Below, piece after piece: positions 23,501 to 38,500 of a stretch of DNA of 64,000 nucleotides (position 1 is its first letter; every line of letters starts with the position of its first letter). The position numbers and the translations under genes are program-made. The DNA comes from Congeria kusceri (Eukaryota; Mollusca; Bivalvia; Myida; Dreissenidae): the NCBI GenBank assembly GCA_027627225.1, contig CM051028.1, positions 29,226,329-29,290,328 on the forward strand, given 5' to 3'. Below the pieces are notes generated by a model. That model ran no database searches. It saw only the letters and a list, made by a program, of their open reading frames with translations, and was not told the DNA's origin.

Positions 23501-26500
23501 ACATCCTCAACATGATATTTATTCAATAATCAATATGGACAAAGATCCAACAGTCCGCTATATACTGCATGTTTATTATGTCGGACTATCTTGTGTAGTT
23601 GTTCATTCTTTCTAGATTCTTGGGCTCATTTTCAGAAGCCAATGGAGTTTATCGACAATACCGGTATAAGGTCACATGGTGTATTGGATACGGTGTTCAC
23701 CTTGCAGTAAGGAAACTATGAGTTTGACTCCCATACAAGGTGCATTTCAGTGATCTTCCTGAAAGACACCAAGTACAGGTTCTACCAAGGAAACAGACTG
23801 AAGAAAGTTTCATTAAGCCTCCGACATTTGGTTTTGTCAAACTCCAATAAATATGTTAAAACTATTAATTACAACTGACTATCACAAACATGCTGAATTT
23901 TAAGTGCATACTGATCATCATATAAAAGCAACATTCCATTGCTTTTGCTTTACATGAGGCATGACCTAATACCCTTCCACCATACTGTCACTTGGTAACA
24001 AAGTAAAACTATGTCAAACAAATGTACTTAAAAACATCTACTACAGCTCCAAACTTTGATACATCATGCATGTTAATGTTTTACATGCCATTACATATGT
24101 TACTGCCAAAGACGATAATTATTTGTCTGGAACCCATGCAATCCACCATCTATGACTAACACACCTGGGTAAATTACCAATCAATAACTTATTTTCCCCA
24201 ACATAATTTAATATTTATATCCTCCATATGACCTAATTATGATAAAACATTTGTGAAGGAAACCATGAATAGTAAAGTGTTCTCGTGTTCAATAAATCTG
24301 TGTAAAAAAAAATGCTGTTGTACAGGTATTAAAATTTCTGACTAAAATGAAAGAACATGCCTACATTCTCAAACTAACAGGCATAATTAATCATATCAAC
24401 AAGTTTGAAATGGCTGTATAGTAACAATTGTGACTTATCAATTCACACTCCATTATCTAGTATAGCACTGTAATAAGATCATATAACACATAAAACATCA
24501 TAAACTTAAATAATTACCTTCTTGAATGGCTCTTTTCACTAAAGCAGCAGCATTTTTCTTTAATAATGGATTTCGATGTCTGTGAACTGATTCTGGTTTT
24601 GTAACAGTCTTTTCAATGCTTTTACCATTAGATATTTCCATTCCATCACTTTCTTCTTCCTTAACACATTCAAGCACATCCCTAGCTTTATCCACAACTT
24701 CTTCAATATCATGCTCAAACATATACTTTTCAACTTCACTGTCATGAATAAAATGTTCCGGCTGACTGTGTAAAGTACCATCACCTTTTACAGCATGTTC
24801 TTTAAACACTTCCACAGGCTTTTCGTTTTCATCCACTGCATAATTAGTCCCCTGTCCATTTTCAGAAATGCATTCTGCAATTTTATTTACATTAGAATCC
24901 ATCACTTCCTGAACACATATCGCTTTACTCTCCAACTCAGATTCTCCAGCATCAGATGCCAAAGGAAAATTTAACGAAAACTGTAGTTTTTCACTTTCGG
25001 CATTTTTATCTCCCATTGTCCCTTCCCGATGTAATTCACGAATATTTTCTCTGGCTGATAAGGAGTTTGCATTCATTACATCTTCATCGTGATCACTTAT
25101 GCTTGCAAGAACTGCGTCCAGTTTTGGTTGCTCAATTTCATGAATGATCATAGATTCAACATCAGGCCTTGCTTGTCTTGTAGGAGACAAATTACTCTTT
25201 TTATCTCTCATAGTAACTTCCAATAAATCTTGAACAGGCTCTTTCATATTTTCATTTAAAGCAATGTTTTCGCAACATTCTGTTTCCATTTGAATAACCT
25301 CAGCTGTAGCTTTGGTTTCTGGTAATACATTCTCAACATCATGAATTACCATTGAATCATTGCTTTCACAACTATCTGTCATTTCATTTTCCCCAGTCAA
25401 CGTTTCATCTTCATGTATAATCATAGAATCCACATCTTGTCTATCAAAACTTTCACTATTACATGAAGTATTTTCTTCACTTTCTGCATTAAATTCCTTA
25501 GTTCTTTGTTTCTTTCTTAAAACAACTTCTTTCTCATCTGAAGTATCTTTTTCTGAATGTTTATCACTGTCATTGCTAGAATACTGTATTTGGACATAAC
25601 TTTGCTGAGGAAATGCTTCATCCATCACTGCAGATTCAAGTTCTGTTACAGTTTGAATTTCTGACACAGGTTGTTCTACCGGCAGTTCCTTTATTGTAGC
25701 AACAGTCATATCTTGTTTGCAGAAAGTTTCTTCTTCGCTAACAACTGTTCCAGTTGAAACGATCTCACCTTTAGCAGCTAAATGACCGATCACAGCTTTC
25801 AAATCTTGAACAACTTCTTTTTCCAAAGTAACAGAACTGCCCACATCTTCAGGTGTTTGGGGAACTTGCTCAGTTTCTTCCTCATCATCAGCAAAAGGAA
25901 TATCTTCTATTTTGTTGTGTTCCAGTTCAACATCAGCATCTTTGAGTTTCTGCTCATACTCATCTGAATCGTTTAACTCATCGCTAAGTTCCACCGAAAC
26001 CCTCTCAATAACTGGTGAATCTGGATCGTAAAATATCTTGTTGGTGGGTTTGTGAAAAGAAACATGCAAGTATTCCCCTGTCACAGCACTTCTGTTGGCA
26101 GGATCGCTAAGAGCTGATTTGCAATACTCCACAGGCGTATCATGAATAACTTCTATTTTCTCAGACATTTCGGCTGGTTCATCAACATCAACATCAATAT
26201 TTCGCACAGGGTACAGGCTTGGATAGAACATTCTTTCATTGTTATTATCATTCACCATTGTCTCCACGTCATGCATAAGGCCTTTCACTTCATTTCTTAA
26301 GTTTTTAAGTTCAGTATCATCACTTTCAGCAACTGGATCTTTCACTGAAAATTCATATCCAGGTAAGGTATCTTCTGAAATTCTATAGTCATCTGATTGA
26401 AGATGATGTTCCCTATTCTCGTACACTGGGGACGGATTCCATTGTCCAACCTTTTCTTCATCGTCATCAGTTACATCACTATCTGTAAGCGCCACTTCAT

Positions 26501-29500
26501 TCCCTGATGAACCATCACTATCTGTAAGCACCACTTCATTCCCTGATGAACCATCAGTGGAGTCATTGGAAGAAAAACTTGCATCATCATCATCGTGATC
26601 ATCAGTCTTTCTTTCTTTCATTTCATCATCAAATTTGTATCCCATGTCATCATTATTCAGTGAAAAAGGCGGCATCTCAGCTGTATCCATACTGGTGTCA
26701 ATATCTACATCTTCATCTTTGGTTAGTTTATCAAAAATACTGTCCATTTCAAGATCACTGATACCAACTTTAGCTATCATTAACTCTTGACTGGGCTCAG
26801 CAGATTCATTTTCATGATTTGCTGTATCTGTTGGGTCATTCAAAATATTTTCATGGTCACCTTCCCCATATAGCACAACACCTGATTCCATCTTATCATC
26901 CATGTCTTGTAAATGCGGAAGAGATTCACTCTGAAAATCAGTTGTACCACTTACGTTTCCAGAGTCTTCAATAATGTCATTCGAAGTATCACTTTCTTTG
27001 CTTAGTAAATCCAAATCGTCTACATTACAAGTTAACTTTTTCTTCTTTGTATTTGATTTCTCGGCGTCGAAAGTAAACTCACCAGAAGACTCGCTACTTT
27101 CAATATCCGAGCTTTCAGCTGAACTACTATACTCGTTGTCGGATGAACTTATTACTGAGTCTGAATCCTCATCACTCAGTAGATCCTTGTATGAAATGTC
27201 ACAGGGCTGTGTTCCACTAGCTAGTATAAAACAGCCACAAATGTTCACATCATCAACATTTATTGGCCCATAAATGCCGAGATGTTCACATCACTTGTAC
27301 TTAGCTATATTGTGCTAAACTAATAAGTAATAATCCTCAAACTGTGTATTAAATTTTCTCTATTGATGAACAAAGTAATAATCCTCAAACACTATATTAG
27401 TTTTCTCTATTGATTAACTAATTCTTAATTCAACTGGTTTTATAATTCACCTGTTCAAATATTTGAACATGTAATGCGCATTCCAGCACTGTTATTCAGT
27501 CATATATTAATGTAAACCAATGTAAAAACCAACTGACATGCTTCTATTCTAGCCAGTATATACTCACTTTTTTTTATCTGTGTACACAAGCAGTGTTTTT
27601 ATGTCCTGTCATTAAAATCTGTTCATCTGCTACCATAAACAGTCCAATAAACAAACGTAGGACAGCAGGCTCTGTTCATTGCACTCCTAGCCACACAAAA
27701 TGCTACTTGTGCTTAGTAACGAATACAAGTCATGTCCTATTTATAGAAATCACTTAAAAGTCAGAGAATAGAAAGAAAATCCAATTTGTATCACACTGTA
27801 TCAAGCTTCCTTAGTAAATGTATAAATCAAAATCAAAACTACCCTTTCTTACAGAAATAACTATCATCCTTTTTACAGAAATAACTTGTATCATACATGA
27901 AAGACGGAAAATATTTGGTAAGAAACTTTTATGCATACGAGATCTAAAAATTACATCTGCTGTTGCACATCTAGATAGGAAAGTAAGTGAAAAGGCCTGA
28001 AGCCAGACCAAACATCATTCTGTTACAAGACCACATCCAGATACATCCATCCAGTGTCAGTTCATGCAGCCGACTACACTCCCTCCTATCCAGCTAGTTC
28101 ATCGTCTGTACAACAATATGCCCAGGGTACATGTACAATACACACAAGATTTCATCTACACACAAATTATCCTATTAACCCAGCATTCCTGGGACCAAAT
28201 ACAAACACACAAATTATCCTATTAACCCAGCATTCCTGGGACCAAATACAATTAAATCGGTTTATGGGTCGAGAATTTGCAAGTGTGCCGAAAATAAGCA
28301 GGCATATGTAATTGTAAAACCAGAGTACCACTGATTAGCTATATATAAAATCATCATTAATTAAAGTCACAGAAATAAAACATGGTTCATTCCATAAAAT
28401 ACATAGTACCAATTTGTTATTTCACATATTTAATCACATTAATCTGACAAGTCATTTCTTCTAACTGAATTCCTAATAATTTGGTTTGTAAAATCTTACA
28501 ATACATGTATACATGTATGTCAAAAGTGTGTAGATACGAGGTTCAGGTTTAATAGGGATAGACTGGTAGGAATGACACTGTAAAACCTCACGCACAGCTA
28601 GGATTGTCACTCCAAATTCTTCGAAACAGGATGAAATATAACTACAGTTCACAAGTGGCTGTAGACATTCAGACCATCTGACTGGCTGAATTGTGTCATT
28701 GGTCTTGCATGTGTCGGTGACACACTTCCCTGCGTGTAGGAACACAGTATCAGCTTTCAAACTGTCGGATTCATCTTTAAAGCCCACATTCATGTGATTC
28801 ATTTTTGTAACCCAATACAGCCATACTCTTAATCTAAATCATTTAATAATATCACTAAACATATCATACCGGTCTAACAAACTATGGGAAACCTTTGCAT
28901 GAGCTGTCAAGACACCATGATTTTTAATCAATATCTTTTATTACTACATATTCAAACCTGGCATATCGCTGATCAATGATTATACATGTAACATAACTAT
29001 TTGGTTAAGACACACTGCATGCAGCTAATATTTTCAATTATTCATAAATCATTCACCAAATGTGTTAAACTAACATTTAATATGGTAGGTATTGTATTAT
29101 ACAGACACGTACATTTTTACGTCATAAAAGTCTTAAACATAACCATGACGTAACAAATAAGCCACTGGAATGCACCTTGAATGCTACAGGTGCAGCATAC
29201 AACGTTATATTTAAATGATAATAAATATAAAGATAAACAGAATAATCATACAGTATTAGAACACATGCTAAGCTGGATATAACACTGAGACAGAAACAAA
29301 ATTACACATTAACAAACAATTACACAACAACAACAAAATAAAATACACAACAACAAAATTGACTGACTAAACTACTGTAACAAGAGCTGTCAGAGGACAG
29401 CGCGCTCGACTATTCAAAGTATTTCAGTTGGTACATATTTTGGATAGTGAAAGGGGCATACATTTGTTAAAATACAATATTTTTAAGTGAAGCCCTGTAT

Positions 29501-32500
29501 AGTTTATAAATTTTTGGAACAAAAACTTTAACCACAAAGTCTATGTAAAAAGTGGGCTAACTCTATCAAAATACAAAACAGAGTTATGGGTAATGTTGCC
29601 CCTCATACTAGAGTTGATGACAAAGGTTAGTTCCAAGTTTCAAGTGAATAACTTGCGTAGTTTTGAAGTAACACAACTTTGAATATAAACTTTAAACAGA
29701 AAATCTAAGTGAAAAGAGGCATAACTCTGTCAAAAAACAAAATAGAGTAATGGGTAATGTTGCCCCTGGTACTAGGTTGATGATCAAGGTTAGTTCCAAG
29801 TATCAAGTCAATAACATACGTAGTTTTGAGGTTAGAAAACTTTTGAATATAAACTTTAATCAGAAAATCTATGTGAAAAAGGGACATAACTCTATCAAAC
29901 TACAAAATAGAGTTATGGGGAATGTTCACCCTGATACTGGAGTTGATGAGAAAGGTATATTCCAAGTTTCAAGTGAATAGCTTTTGTAGTATTGAAATTA
30001 CAAAACTTTTGAATATTAAATTTAACCACAAAATCTATGTGAAAACGGGGCATAACTCTGTCAAATACAAAACAGAGTTATGGGGAATGTTGCCCTTGAT
30101 ACTGGAGTTGATGACAAAGGTTAGTTCCAAGTTTCAAGTGAATAACTGATGTAGTTTTGAAGTTACAAAACTTTTGAATATAAACTTTAACCAGAAAATC
30201 TAAGTGAAAAAGTGGCATATATCTGTCAAAATACAAAACAGAGTTATGGGTAATGTTGCCCCTGACACTGGAGTTGATGACAAGGTTAGTTCCAAGTTTC
30301 AAGTTAATAACATGTAGTTTTGAAGTTACAAAACTTTTGAATATAAACTTTAACCAGAAAATCTAAGTGAAAAAGGGGCATAACTCTGTCAAAATACAAA
30401 ACAGAGTTATGGGGAATGTTGCCCCTGACACTGGAGTTGATGACAAAGGTATATTCTAAGTTTCAAGTGAATAACTTATGTAGTTTTGAAGTTACAAGAC
30501 TTCTGAATAAAAACTTTAACCAAATTCAGATGCGGACGCCGATGCCGGGGGGGGGGGGGTAGTAGGAAAGCTCACCTATTCTTTGAATAGTCGAGCAAAC
30601 AATGCATTAAAATACTCTATTTTATTCCTTTCCAGTGCAGTCTCAATGAAAATGTCAACAAGGAATGCATTTACTTGGTCTTTAAAATGAAAATTGAAGC
30701 TTTCAAAATGTCACTGCAAATGAATTTAAATGTCACACAAGCAAAGCCTGGGCAAAATCCTATATGATCAATTTCACAAGAAGTTATTAAATGTGGTATG
30801 TATTAATATAGGATGTAAAATAGGATTTCATGTACACTTATATAAATTACAACTGTGACATACAATGAAAGAATTCATGATAGCTTAGTAAATGCTATGT
30901 AAAATCATATCCCATAATCACACAGTAATATACAGTGCTCAGTAATTGTTATACTTGATATGTTTTTAGACTGTTGGCGCAAGCCAACAGGATTTAGTAG
31001 TTGTATTCAGAAATTGGTCTTGAGTGAACTACTTCTTTACTCTGCAGGCTACAAGTCAGTAAATCGATAAATTACTGTGCTTCGCTCGCTGAGCAGTGAG
31101 GCTTCCTGATACTTTCTATGAATAGATGACAAGAAATAGATCCGACTTAAACACTAATTAACATTAATAATAATCCAGTTATATACGAGTATGCACAGTC
31201 CATGTACACTAAAGTAATTGAGTTGATTTTTAGTACAGTTAACAAAACCATGCTTATTATAAATAGGTTACATCATGTTTTTATATAACTGGGACCATAA
31301 TTATATTGGATAATGCTCATTTTACAGTGATCATGCCCCATGTATGTGATGGCTTATAATTACGATTTCTTTCGCACACCTGCCATGCTATACACAAACA
31401 AGCGTGACGCATAAATAGTTACCTCCATTTTCTGCCCCCGCATCAGGTTTTTTGGGGGACAACGGCTCTGGCTGTTCAGACATGCTACTCATGTCTATGA
31501 AATTAACCAAATATACCACTTTTGTAACCAAATATTAACTGGTGTTTACCATAACAAAATATCAAATAATGAATAAATAAACATAAATTAAGTTATATAA
31601 TACATGTAACAATGGAATTATGAAATGATAGCTTGATGAACAATAAGATTTCAAGGAAAATCAGAAAGTTTAACACCATGTGTATGGTTGAAATTACATT
31701 TACAAATGCAAAACTGTACAACAGTATTTTGTGTTATAAAGCTCAACAAAAAACTGACACACATTCAAAACAACGGTCATTACACATTCAAAACTTAGAG
31801 GTAACACTTAATAATACATAAATATGATTCATATGATTCAAAACACAGTCTCTATATCCTTGATGAACGATAAGGAATTCACACAATATATTTTTCACAC
31901 TTTCCCTCCAAAGCACAATTGAGAATTTCCAAAATATAAGCACAGCGCTTATACACATCACCTTCACCTAGAAATACAGGCACAGAATCCTGGAAGATCT
32001 CAGAAAATGTTCCTGAAAAATCAGCTGTAATGTAACAACCTGCCAATAAACATCTTCCTTGTATGTCTGCAGATAATAGTGATTTTGCAGAATCTAATAT
32101 ACACCTGAAATATGTCTGTTATCTATATATTCATCTCCTCATAGCCATCTCCTCACTGAAGTTAGCTACCCCAAATCTGCGGAATTATCTGGATGACCAC
32201 TCCTTTGAGAAATATGAAATAATTCCTCCAATCGTAAACTAATTTTCTGAAGAATAATATGTGGAGGTTAACAAGTTTTACCAATAATTAAAAACGCTAC
32301 CATGAGCAATAATGGAATAAGAGCTTTTTGAGTTGAGTATTTACATTTCACTTTTCAAATGAATAAAAAATATGTTGATAGTTAACTTAAGATAGCATTA
32401 TTCAATTATACATTCATTTCTTGACATATTACACCAATATGATATGTAACACCTGCTCCACCATTATTATTTTAAAACTTGGAATTTTGTTATAGCCATG

Positions 32501-35500
32501 ATATTTTATAGCACGTTTTACGTGCAACTAATCTCACTTCGAATATACAACATTCTTACAGCTTTTATTCATCAAACATTTCTCACAGAATCCTCCAACA
32601 TTAATGTACCCTTGCAGTCATCAACAGAGAAATATATGAAAAAAAAACATTTCACCAAATACACAACCAAACAATCATGTGGAACATGCTGCAGAAGAGA
32701 CTACCAATCAAAGTCACTGCAACAACAAGCTATCAGTAAGGCGTGAATACCCATTTAATGAGACTAAACGGTATTTTGCAGCCTCCAACTTTTGCTGGCC
32801 AGCATCCAAACTCTAAGTGAATGGTTATTTTCCGTTATCTCTTGAAAACATGTATACTTGGTTGCAACACATAGTCAAGTGCAAATTTCCTGATCAAATT
32901 AAGTTCAAACCATAAAGTGTCAAATAAACGCTGTTTGCAAACTTGAATTGTTGCTCTTGATTCTTTTGGTGAAGCAAAAAGCGTAGTATTAAAGTATTAC
33001 AAAAGTCATAATAACAATAAGTTACAATAACTCAAGGGAGAAAACTCTAGGTTACACATGAATCAGCCATGATAGAATAGTGAATAATTTATGTGGGAGT
33101 ATTACGCATTTCAGAGTGTTTTTAACCCACCCTGGGATATGTATAATCACCTATGTTTTTCCAGTCATTGGTGAAAACTAGCTGCTACATTCACAATCTC
33201 TTATTAGGTTAACGTCAGTAATGAAGACTCCTAAGCAAGCTTATCACTTATACATGGGCATGGCAATATAACCAAACAATGACAACATTCATTTTTAAAT
33301 AAAATCATTGCCCTAATAATGTGATGGCTATTTGCAATACAATTTAATTTACATGCACTCCAATTCGACCATAAACAGGTGTGCAGTCACAGGTTGACAA
33401 AGAATTAAATTCATCATACGTTGGCTTCTTCATATTAAATGCACATTATTAATAATTAACTTTATTGCTCACTGATAACAGCTTGTACCTCAATTTCTGA
33501 CGACAAGGTATGTAGAACAGTTGCAATGAACACAGCCATGTTGTATCATATATTAACAGTCAAGATTGTGTAGCACAATGTACCACACAATGTACTGCTC
33601 AAGGTTGTGCACATAAAAACTAGTTGCCACTTGTTCGGTTTCAGCTATGTGTTCCAATTCGTATGAAGTGCACCAGGATTCTCTCCCTTATTGCCACTCG
33701 AGACTGGTTCGTTTGATTGCGAGCAGGGTGGGGGGGGGGAGGGGGTGCGGGAATCATGAAAGAATCAAAAGGCACATGCCATGTTATAGAGACCAGAAAA
33801 GTTTTTTACAGTCTTATTTTATCAAATTCAAAATGGCATTTTGCATATGCTAGACAAATAAGCATGTGTTTGTCATGCTTGTAGAATTACATATATTTAT
33901 AGGAACAGATGGCTGAAATGAATTTTTATTTGTTGCTAGCAGACAAAAAAAACAAGTATATGTACTGTTTAGTTCAAACAATCCAAGAGAACCGCCATTT
34001 CATAAAACCTGTACCTTGAAATAGGCATTCTTCTTTCAAAGCAGTAATAAACGCAAGTATGTGTAAACAATTTGTCAAGAACAGAAACAACAAGAAAAGG
34101 ACACCCAGACCTCACACAATCTATAAGAACCACTAAAACTTTATCAACAAAACTCTGGAAAATCTACCCAGACATGTTACCCACAGTGGGATCTGTTCAT
34201 CAAAAGTAAATAAGGACTTCTGTTTAAAAGCAACCATATCATTTGTTCAACTGCTGTGCAGCAATTATTAAAGATTGTCAATTGTTAAACATTGTTGCTT
34301 TTATTAATATTATTGAACATATACAATACGTGCTACATGTTTTGATGTATAGTCAATAATTTGCCAGAAGCTGGGTCACCATGACATTTTTTACTGTAAA
34401 CCTTTCACCACTCTCTTGGTACAAATTACAAACCTATGCTTTGTGAAACCCCAGAACAAACCATAATTTTCTGGCAGACACCACTCTACATCAATTCCTC
34501 TGCCCCAGAACATAATGGAAATAGCAGAACCACTTGTGCTGATCACAAGGCTACAGAATCATTATGGCACATTCATGTACTATGTTAAGTGATCTATATG
34601 CTATGAGCCATTTTATCAGCTAGTAGTGAGTCAATAAACATTATTAATTGGTCTAATTAGGCCGGAAGGCATAATTGCAATGATATGGCGACCCAATTCA
34701 TACCATTCACAATATCCAGTTTGATGTGCAAATATCTGTGCTGCAATTAGTGTGCCATTAATAACAATCTTATTCAAACATCCTTAAATTTTAAGTTTTT
34801 GTCTTAATTTGGCTGGTAACTCAAGTTACTAAGCAAAAGACTATTATTAAACTAAGATTCAGGCATGGTTATTATAACAATAGTAATAATGTCCCTCTCA
34901 ACAACCACTTTTACCATTCTGATTCGTAGACCATAATTCCTGGCCTTCTGAGACTAGATGCCTGTTGGCAGAATGTTAAGCCCATTGTCAAGAAAGCAGA
35001 GTGACCTTGACATTTCAGCTGGTAGGTATGGGTCTTGTAAGTGACACACAATCTCATCATGGTGAACATTTGTGCAAAGATATTTCAAAATCCACCCTCA
35101 AATAAAGAATATCTGGTCCGGACGAGCTGTATTTGACCTTTCAACATATATGACCTACAAACCACAATGAAAAACGGTCCAGATAAGCTGTATCATGCCC
35201 ATATCAGGGTTCGCGCTGGCGATCGCCACTGTCGCCAAATGCGACCAAATCGCAAAAGTTGCGACAAATTTTCAAGTTTGGCGATTTTTCTGGTGACCGC
35301 GTTCTTTGTCAGAATTATTTACTATTGAAATGACGTAAGCAACATTTGAGCCTAAGCGGTCTTGCTGACTTGGTTAACCTCGACAGCTATCGTGCATGTA
35401 TTGATTTTTAGTGATGCAAGTGGTACTGATTGGCGAGTAGTATCCGTGATTTTTTAGTAGTTTTTCTTTATTTTTCAATCGCGTAAGTAATACTTTTAAA

Positions 35501-38500
35501 GAAAAGCTTGCTGCAGTACAAAGTTCGGCTCCTTCTGTTTACGAGGATGTAAATATCTTGTCATGACGTCATATGGTTTTTTCCATATAAGGGGCTCCAA
35601 AGGGGTAATCAATAAGCATTACTTAAAGCAATAAAACTAGTAGTATCCGTGATCTTTCCTTTCAGTTGAAAATGCGAAGTTTGTGGTACACACCTCAAGA
35701 TTTTAATTGCTCTATACTGTTCTACATTATATTACCTACATCATAATGATGTAATATTATTAAATTCTATGCCAGATTAGCGGTGATAAAGCGATACTAA
35801 CATAAGTGGATGCTGAAAAAATGGTCTTTTGATTACCCCTTTGGCGCCCCTTTAAAATCTGCTGATGGTTAACGGGAGATAACCATGTTAGTATCGAAGT
35901 AGACATCCCTCCTGCATTGAAATTTTGTCAAAATCGTCCCGAAACTAGCCGTATAATTGAGTAAACATTTTAAAATTGCAATTCTTTGTTAATATTTCCT
36001 TTTAGTAAACATTTTGCCATTGCAATTCATCTTTTTTTTAGAAAATCTATTTCACGAAAAATGTGTGTTGAATATATGGATGGTGGTGTTTGAATACTAA
36101 AATTGTTGTTTTATGTGAATAACCAAGCTATCACCCTTGGTAAACCGAAAACAGGGAAGTGCAAGATAAAAATAGGGGTTCAATTATGTATTCATGCGCA
36201 TGCGCAAAGACGTGCGCGTGAATGCCCCGCGAGGAGTTAAGTTCTTTTGAGATTTGTTTAAACAAAAAATGTAAATATCTTGAAACATATGAAGTTGTGC
36301 AGACTTAAACTTATTCTGCGTTTGGAACAGTTGCTAGGTGATGAGTGTAAACACAACATGCAATGCTGGAGAGCTTTTACACCTTTTAATATACAAATCA
36401 CGGATACTGCTAGTTCACGGATACTACTCGCCAACCAGTACAATTGAATTAACTGAAGCGTGAAACTGAATGCTTATCGATAAGGTGATAACATGCGATA
36501 AATTATATGGCCCAAGGCAATTAGAGTGGCATTTAATTGCTTGTGGAACAAACAACTTTCTTTAATCGTCAATACCCGCAATTAATAGAAGTGTGCCATG
36601 TTTGTAACAGATAATGGACGAGATCAAACGGTTATTAAAAATCAAAACATAGTAAGTATGCAGTGTTTTCAACACATACATTCATGTTTAAACAAGCAAA
36701 AGTCCGTAATTAAACGGTTTGTTAAGATAGTCGATATAAAATGTTGAATTTGAAAATGCAAATTCACTCGTCAAAATATAAAACGGTGAATTTGAAAATG
36801 CAAATTCACTTGTCAAAATGGCCAGTTCAGTCGTAAATACTCCTTGTAAAAAAAATTGTTATATTCTGATGACATCTCTTCTCCATATAAAATGCTCAAA
36901 CTTCAAAATTCTCCACTAAACAGAAATTTTAAGGACTGTTCGAAGTTGGAATTCCCATTTTTTAAATGTGAACCTAAAACAAAATCTATGCTCTGTGAAG
37001 TCTGTCTGGCCTCCAAGATGAACAATTTGATCACAACTGGTTGCACAGTCATGAAAAAGGAGAACATTACTACATGTCTTCTGTATATTTTCAGTTTTCC
37101 TTTCAGTTTTTAATATGTATCATATTTATAAGTAAAATAGTAACTTTTATGCATTGTTAAATGTCTACTTTAAAAAAATAATGATGATATTAATACTCAT
37201 ATTCATAGTGTATTGCTTAAATATTTCTAGTAGCAACTATTATGAACCATAGACATGTACATGGAATATGCTATGTTTTGGTACTTCATAACTTGAATGT
37301 TATTGAAATAAATTGATTAAAGAGATATATGGTGCTTTGTTTATTTATTGTATTCTTCATTAGGAATAATTATTAATGCATTACAATCACAATTATATGT
37401 ACAAATATAAGTTATATATAGTATAGTTATATATAGTATGCCACGCGAACGTCTCTAACATGCGACACCTGAGTGGCTTCAAGTTTTCAAATTTGGCGAA
37501 AAAAAAGTGGCGACAACTTTTCAAAAGCCAGAGCCAACCCTGCATATTTAACCTTTGACCTCTAAGTGTGACCTTGACCTTTTACCTAGGGACATGCTGA
37601 CTCCACATGATGAACATTTGTGCAAAACTATGTCAAACTCCACTCACAAATGAAGAACATCTGGTCCGGACAAACTTTATTAGGCCCATATTTGACCTTT
37701 GACCTCTAAGTGTGACCTTGAAAACTGAACTAGGGACACAGGTCTTACATGCAACACGCTGTCTCCACATGGTGAACTAGGGACTATCATCCATTTGAAT
37801 CAAAAATGGCCTATCAGGGATCTTTGCACATATGCTGAATGGCCCTTTTGGCAATCAATGGACGACATAATTATGTTGCGTGCGGCTATCGGGGATCGTG
37901 AGTTCGAGCCATGGCCCGGCCACACAACTTGTGAGGGGACTGGTCATGAAATTATTTCTACGGCCATTCTCCCCCTAACTCTGATTCAAGTAGGGCAGTT
38001 GTCAGTTACTGGCATAGGTATGTGCACTGAGTACAGGTAAACCGCTTAGATCGTGCACTTAGTACTGGTAAACTTCTTCGATCGGCTAAGCTTGCCCAGG
38101 AAAAGTATGAGTAGGTTAACTGACTGCCGTGATATGACTGAAATAATGATTAAGGCGAAAAATCCAAACAAACAAAAACCTTGCGTGGGACATGCTGTCT
38201 CCAAATGGTGAAAATTTAAGGCAAATTATTTTCAAATTCCCTGATGAATGACAAATTAAAAGTCCGGAAAAGCTGTATTATGCCATATTTGATCTTTGAC
38301 CTCTAAGTGTGACATTGACCTTCCAGCTAAGGACACAGGTCTTGCATGCAACACGCTGTCTCCACATGGTGAGCTACGGACACAGGTCTTGCGTGTAACA
38401 CGCTGTCTCCACATGGTGAACATTTGTGGCAAGTTATTTTAAAATTCCCTGATGAATGATGGACAAGATCAAATAGACGCTCGAACAGACGCACAGACTG

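Larger units (their letters stand above)
35205..37542 (+). mobile_element. hAT-like DNA transposon remnant, 2338 bp
   Basis: Ends CAGGGTTCGCGCTGGC and, inverted, CAGGGTTGGCTCTGGC match the CAGGG start of hAT elements. Subterminal TTTTCAAGTTTGGCGA is also inverted at the right (TCAAATTTGGCGAAAA). Inside, 36856-37113 reads [20 protein letters not shown] and ITTGCT, like the N-terminal zinc finger of hAT-type transposases; the catalytic part is absent. The 8-bp target duplication is imperfect (gcccatat / gcatat). The element interrupts a tandem repeat. Confidence 0.65.
34990..38500 (+). repeat. ~147-bp tandem-repeat element, split by a hAT-like element and a SINE
   Basis: Units contain AAGTGTGACCTTGACCTT, CACATGGTGAACATTTGTG, ATGAAGAACATCTGGTCCGG and GCCCATATTTGACCTTTGAC. 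They occur at 34990-35204, 37543-37880 and 38181-38470. The gaps are a hAT-like element and a SINE. The end near 38460-38520 has gacagacgcacagactgac-type sequence like the tails of the other tandem-repeat elements. Ends are not clear. Confidence 0.7.

Noticed and set aside
35205..37542. Clear 8-bp hAT target duplication
   Set aside because: The flanks read gcccatat and gcatat and do not match perfectly; I keep the hAT call on ends and zinc finger only.
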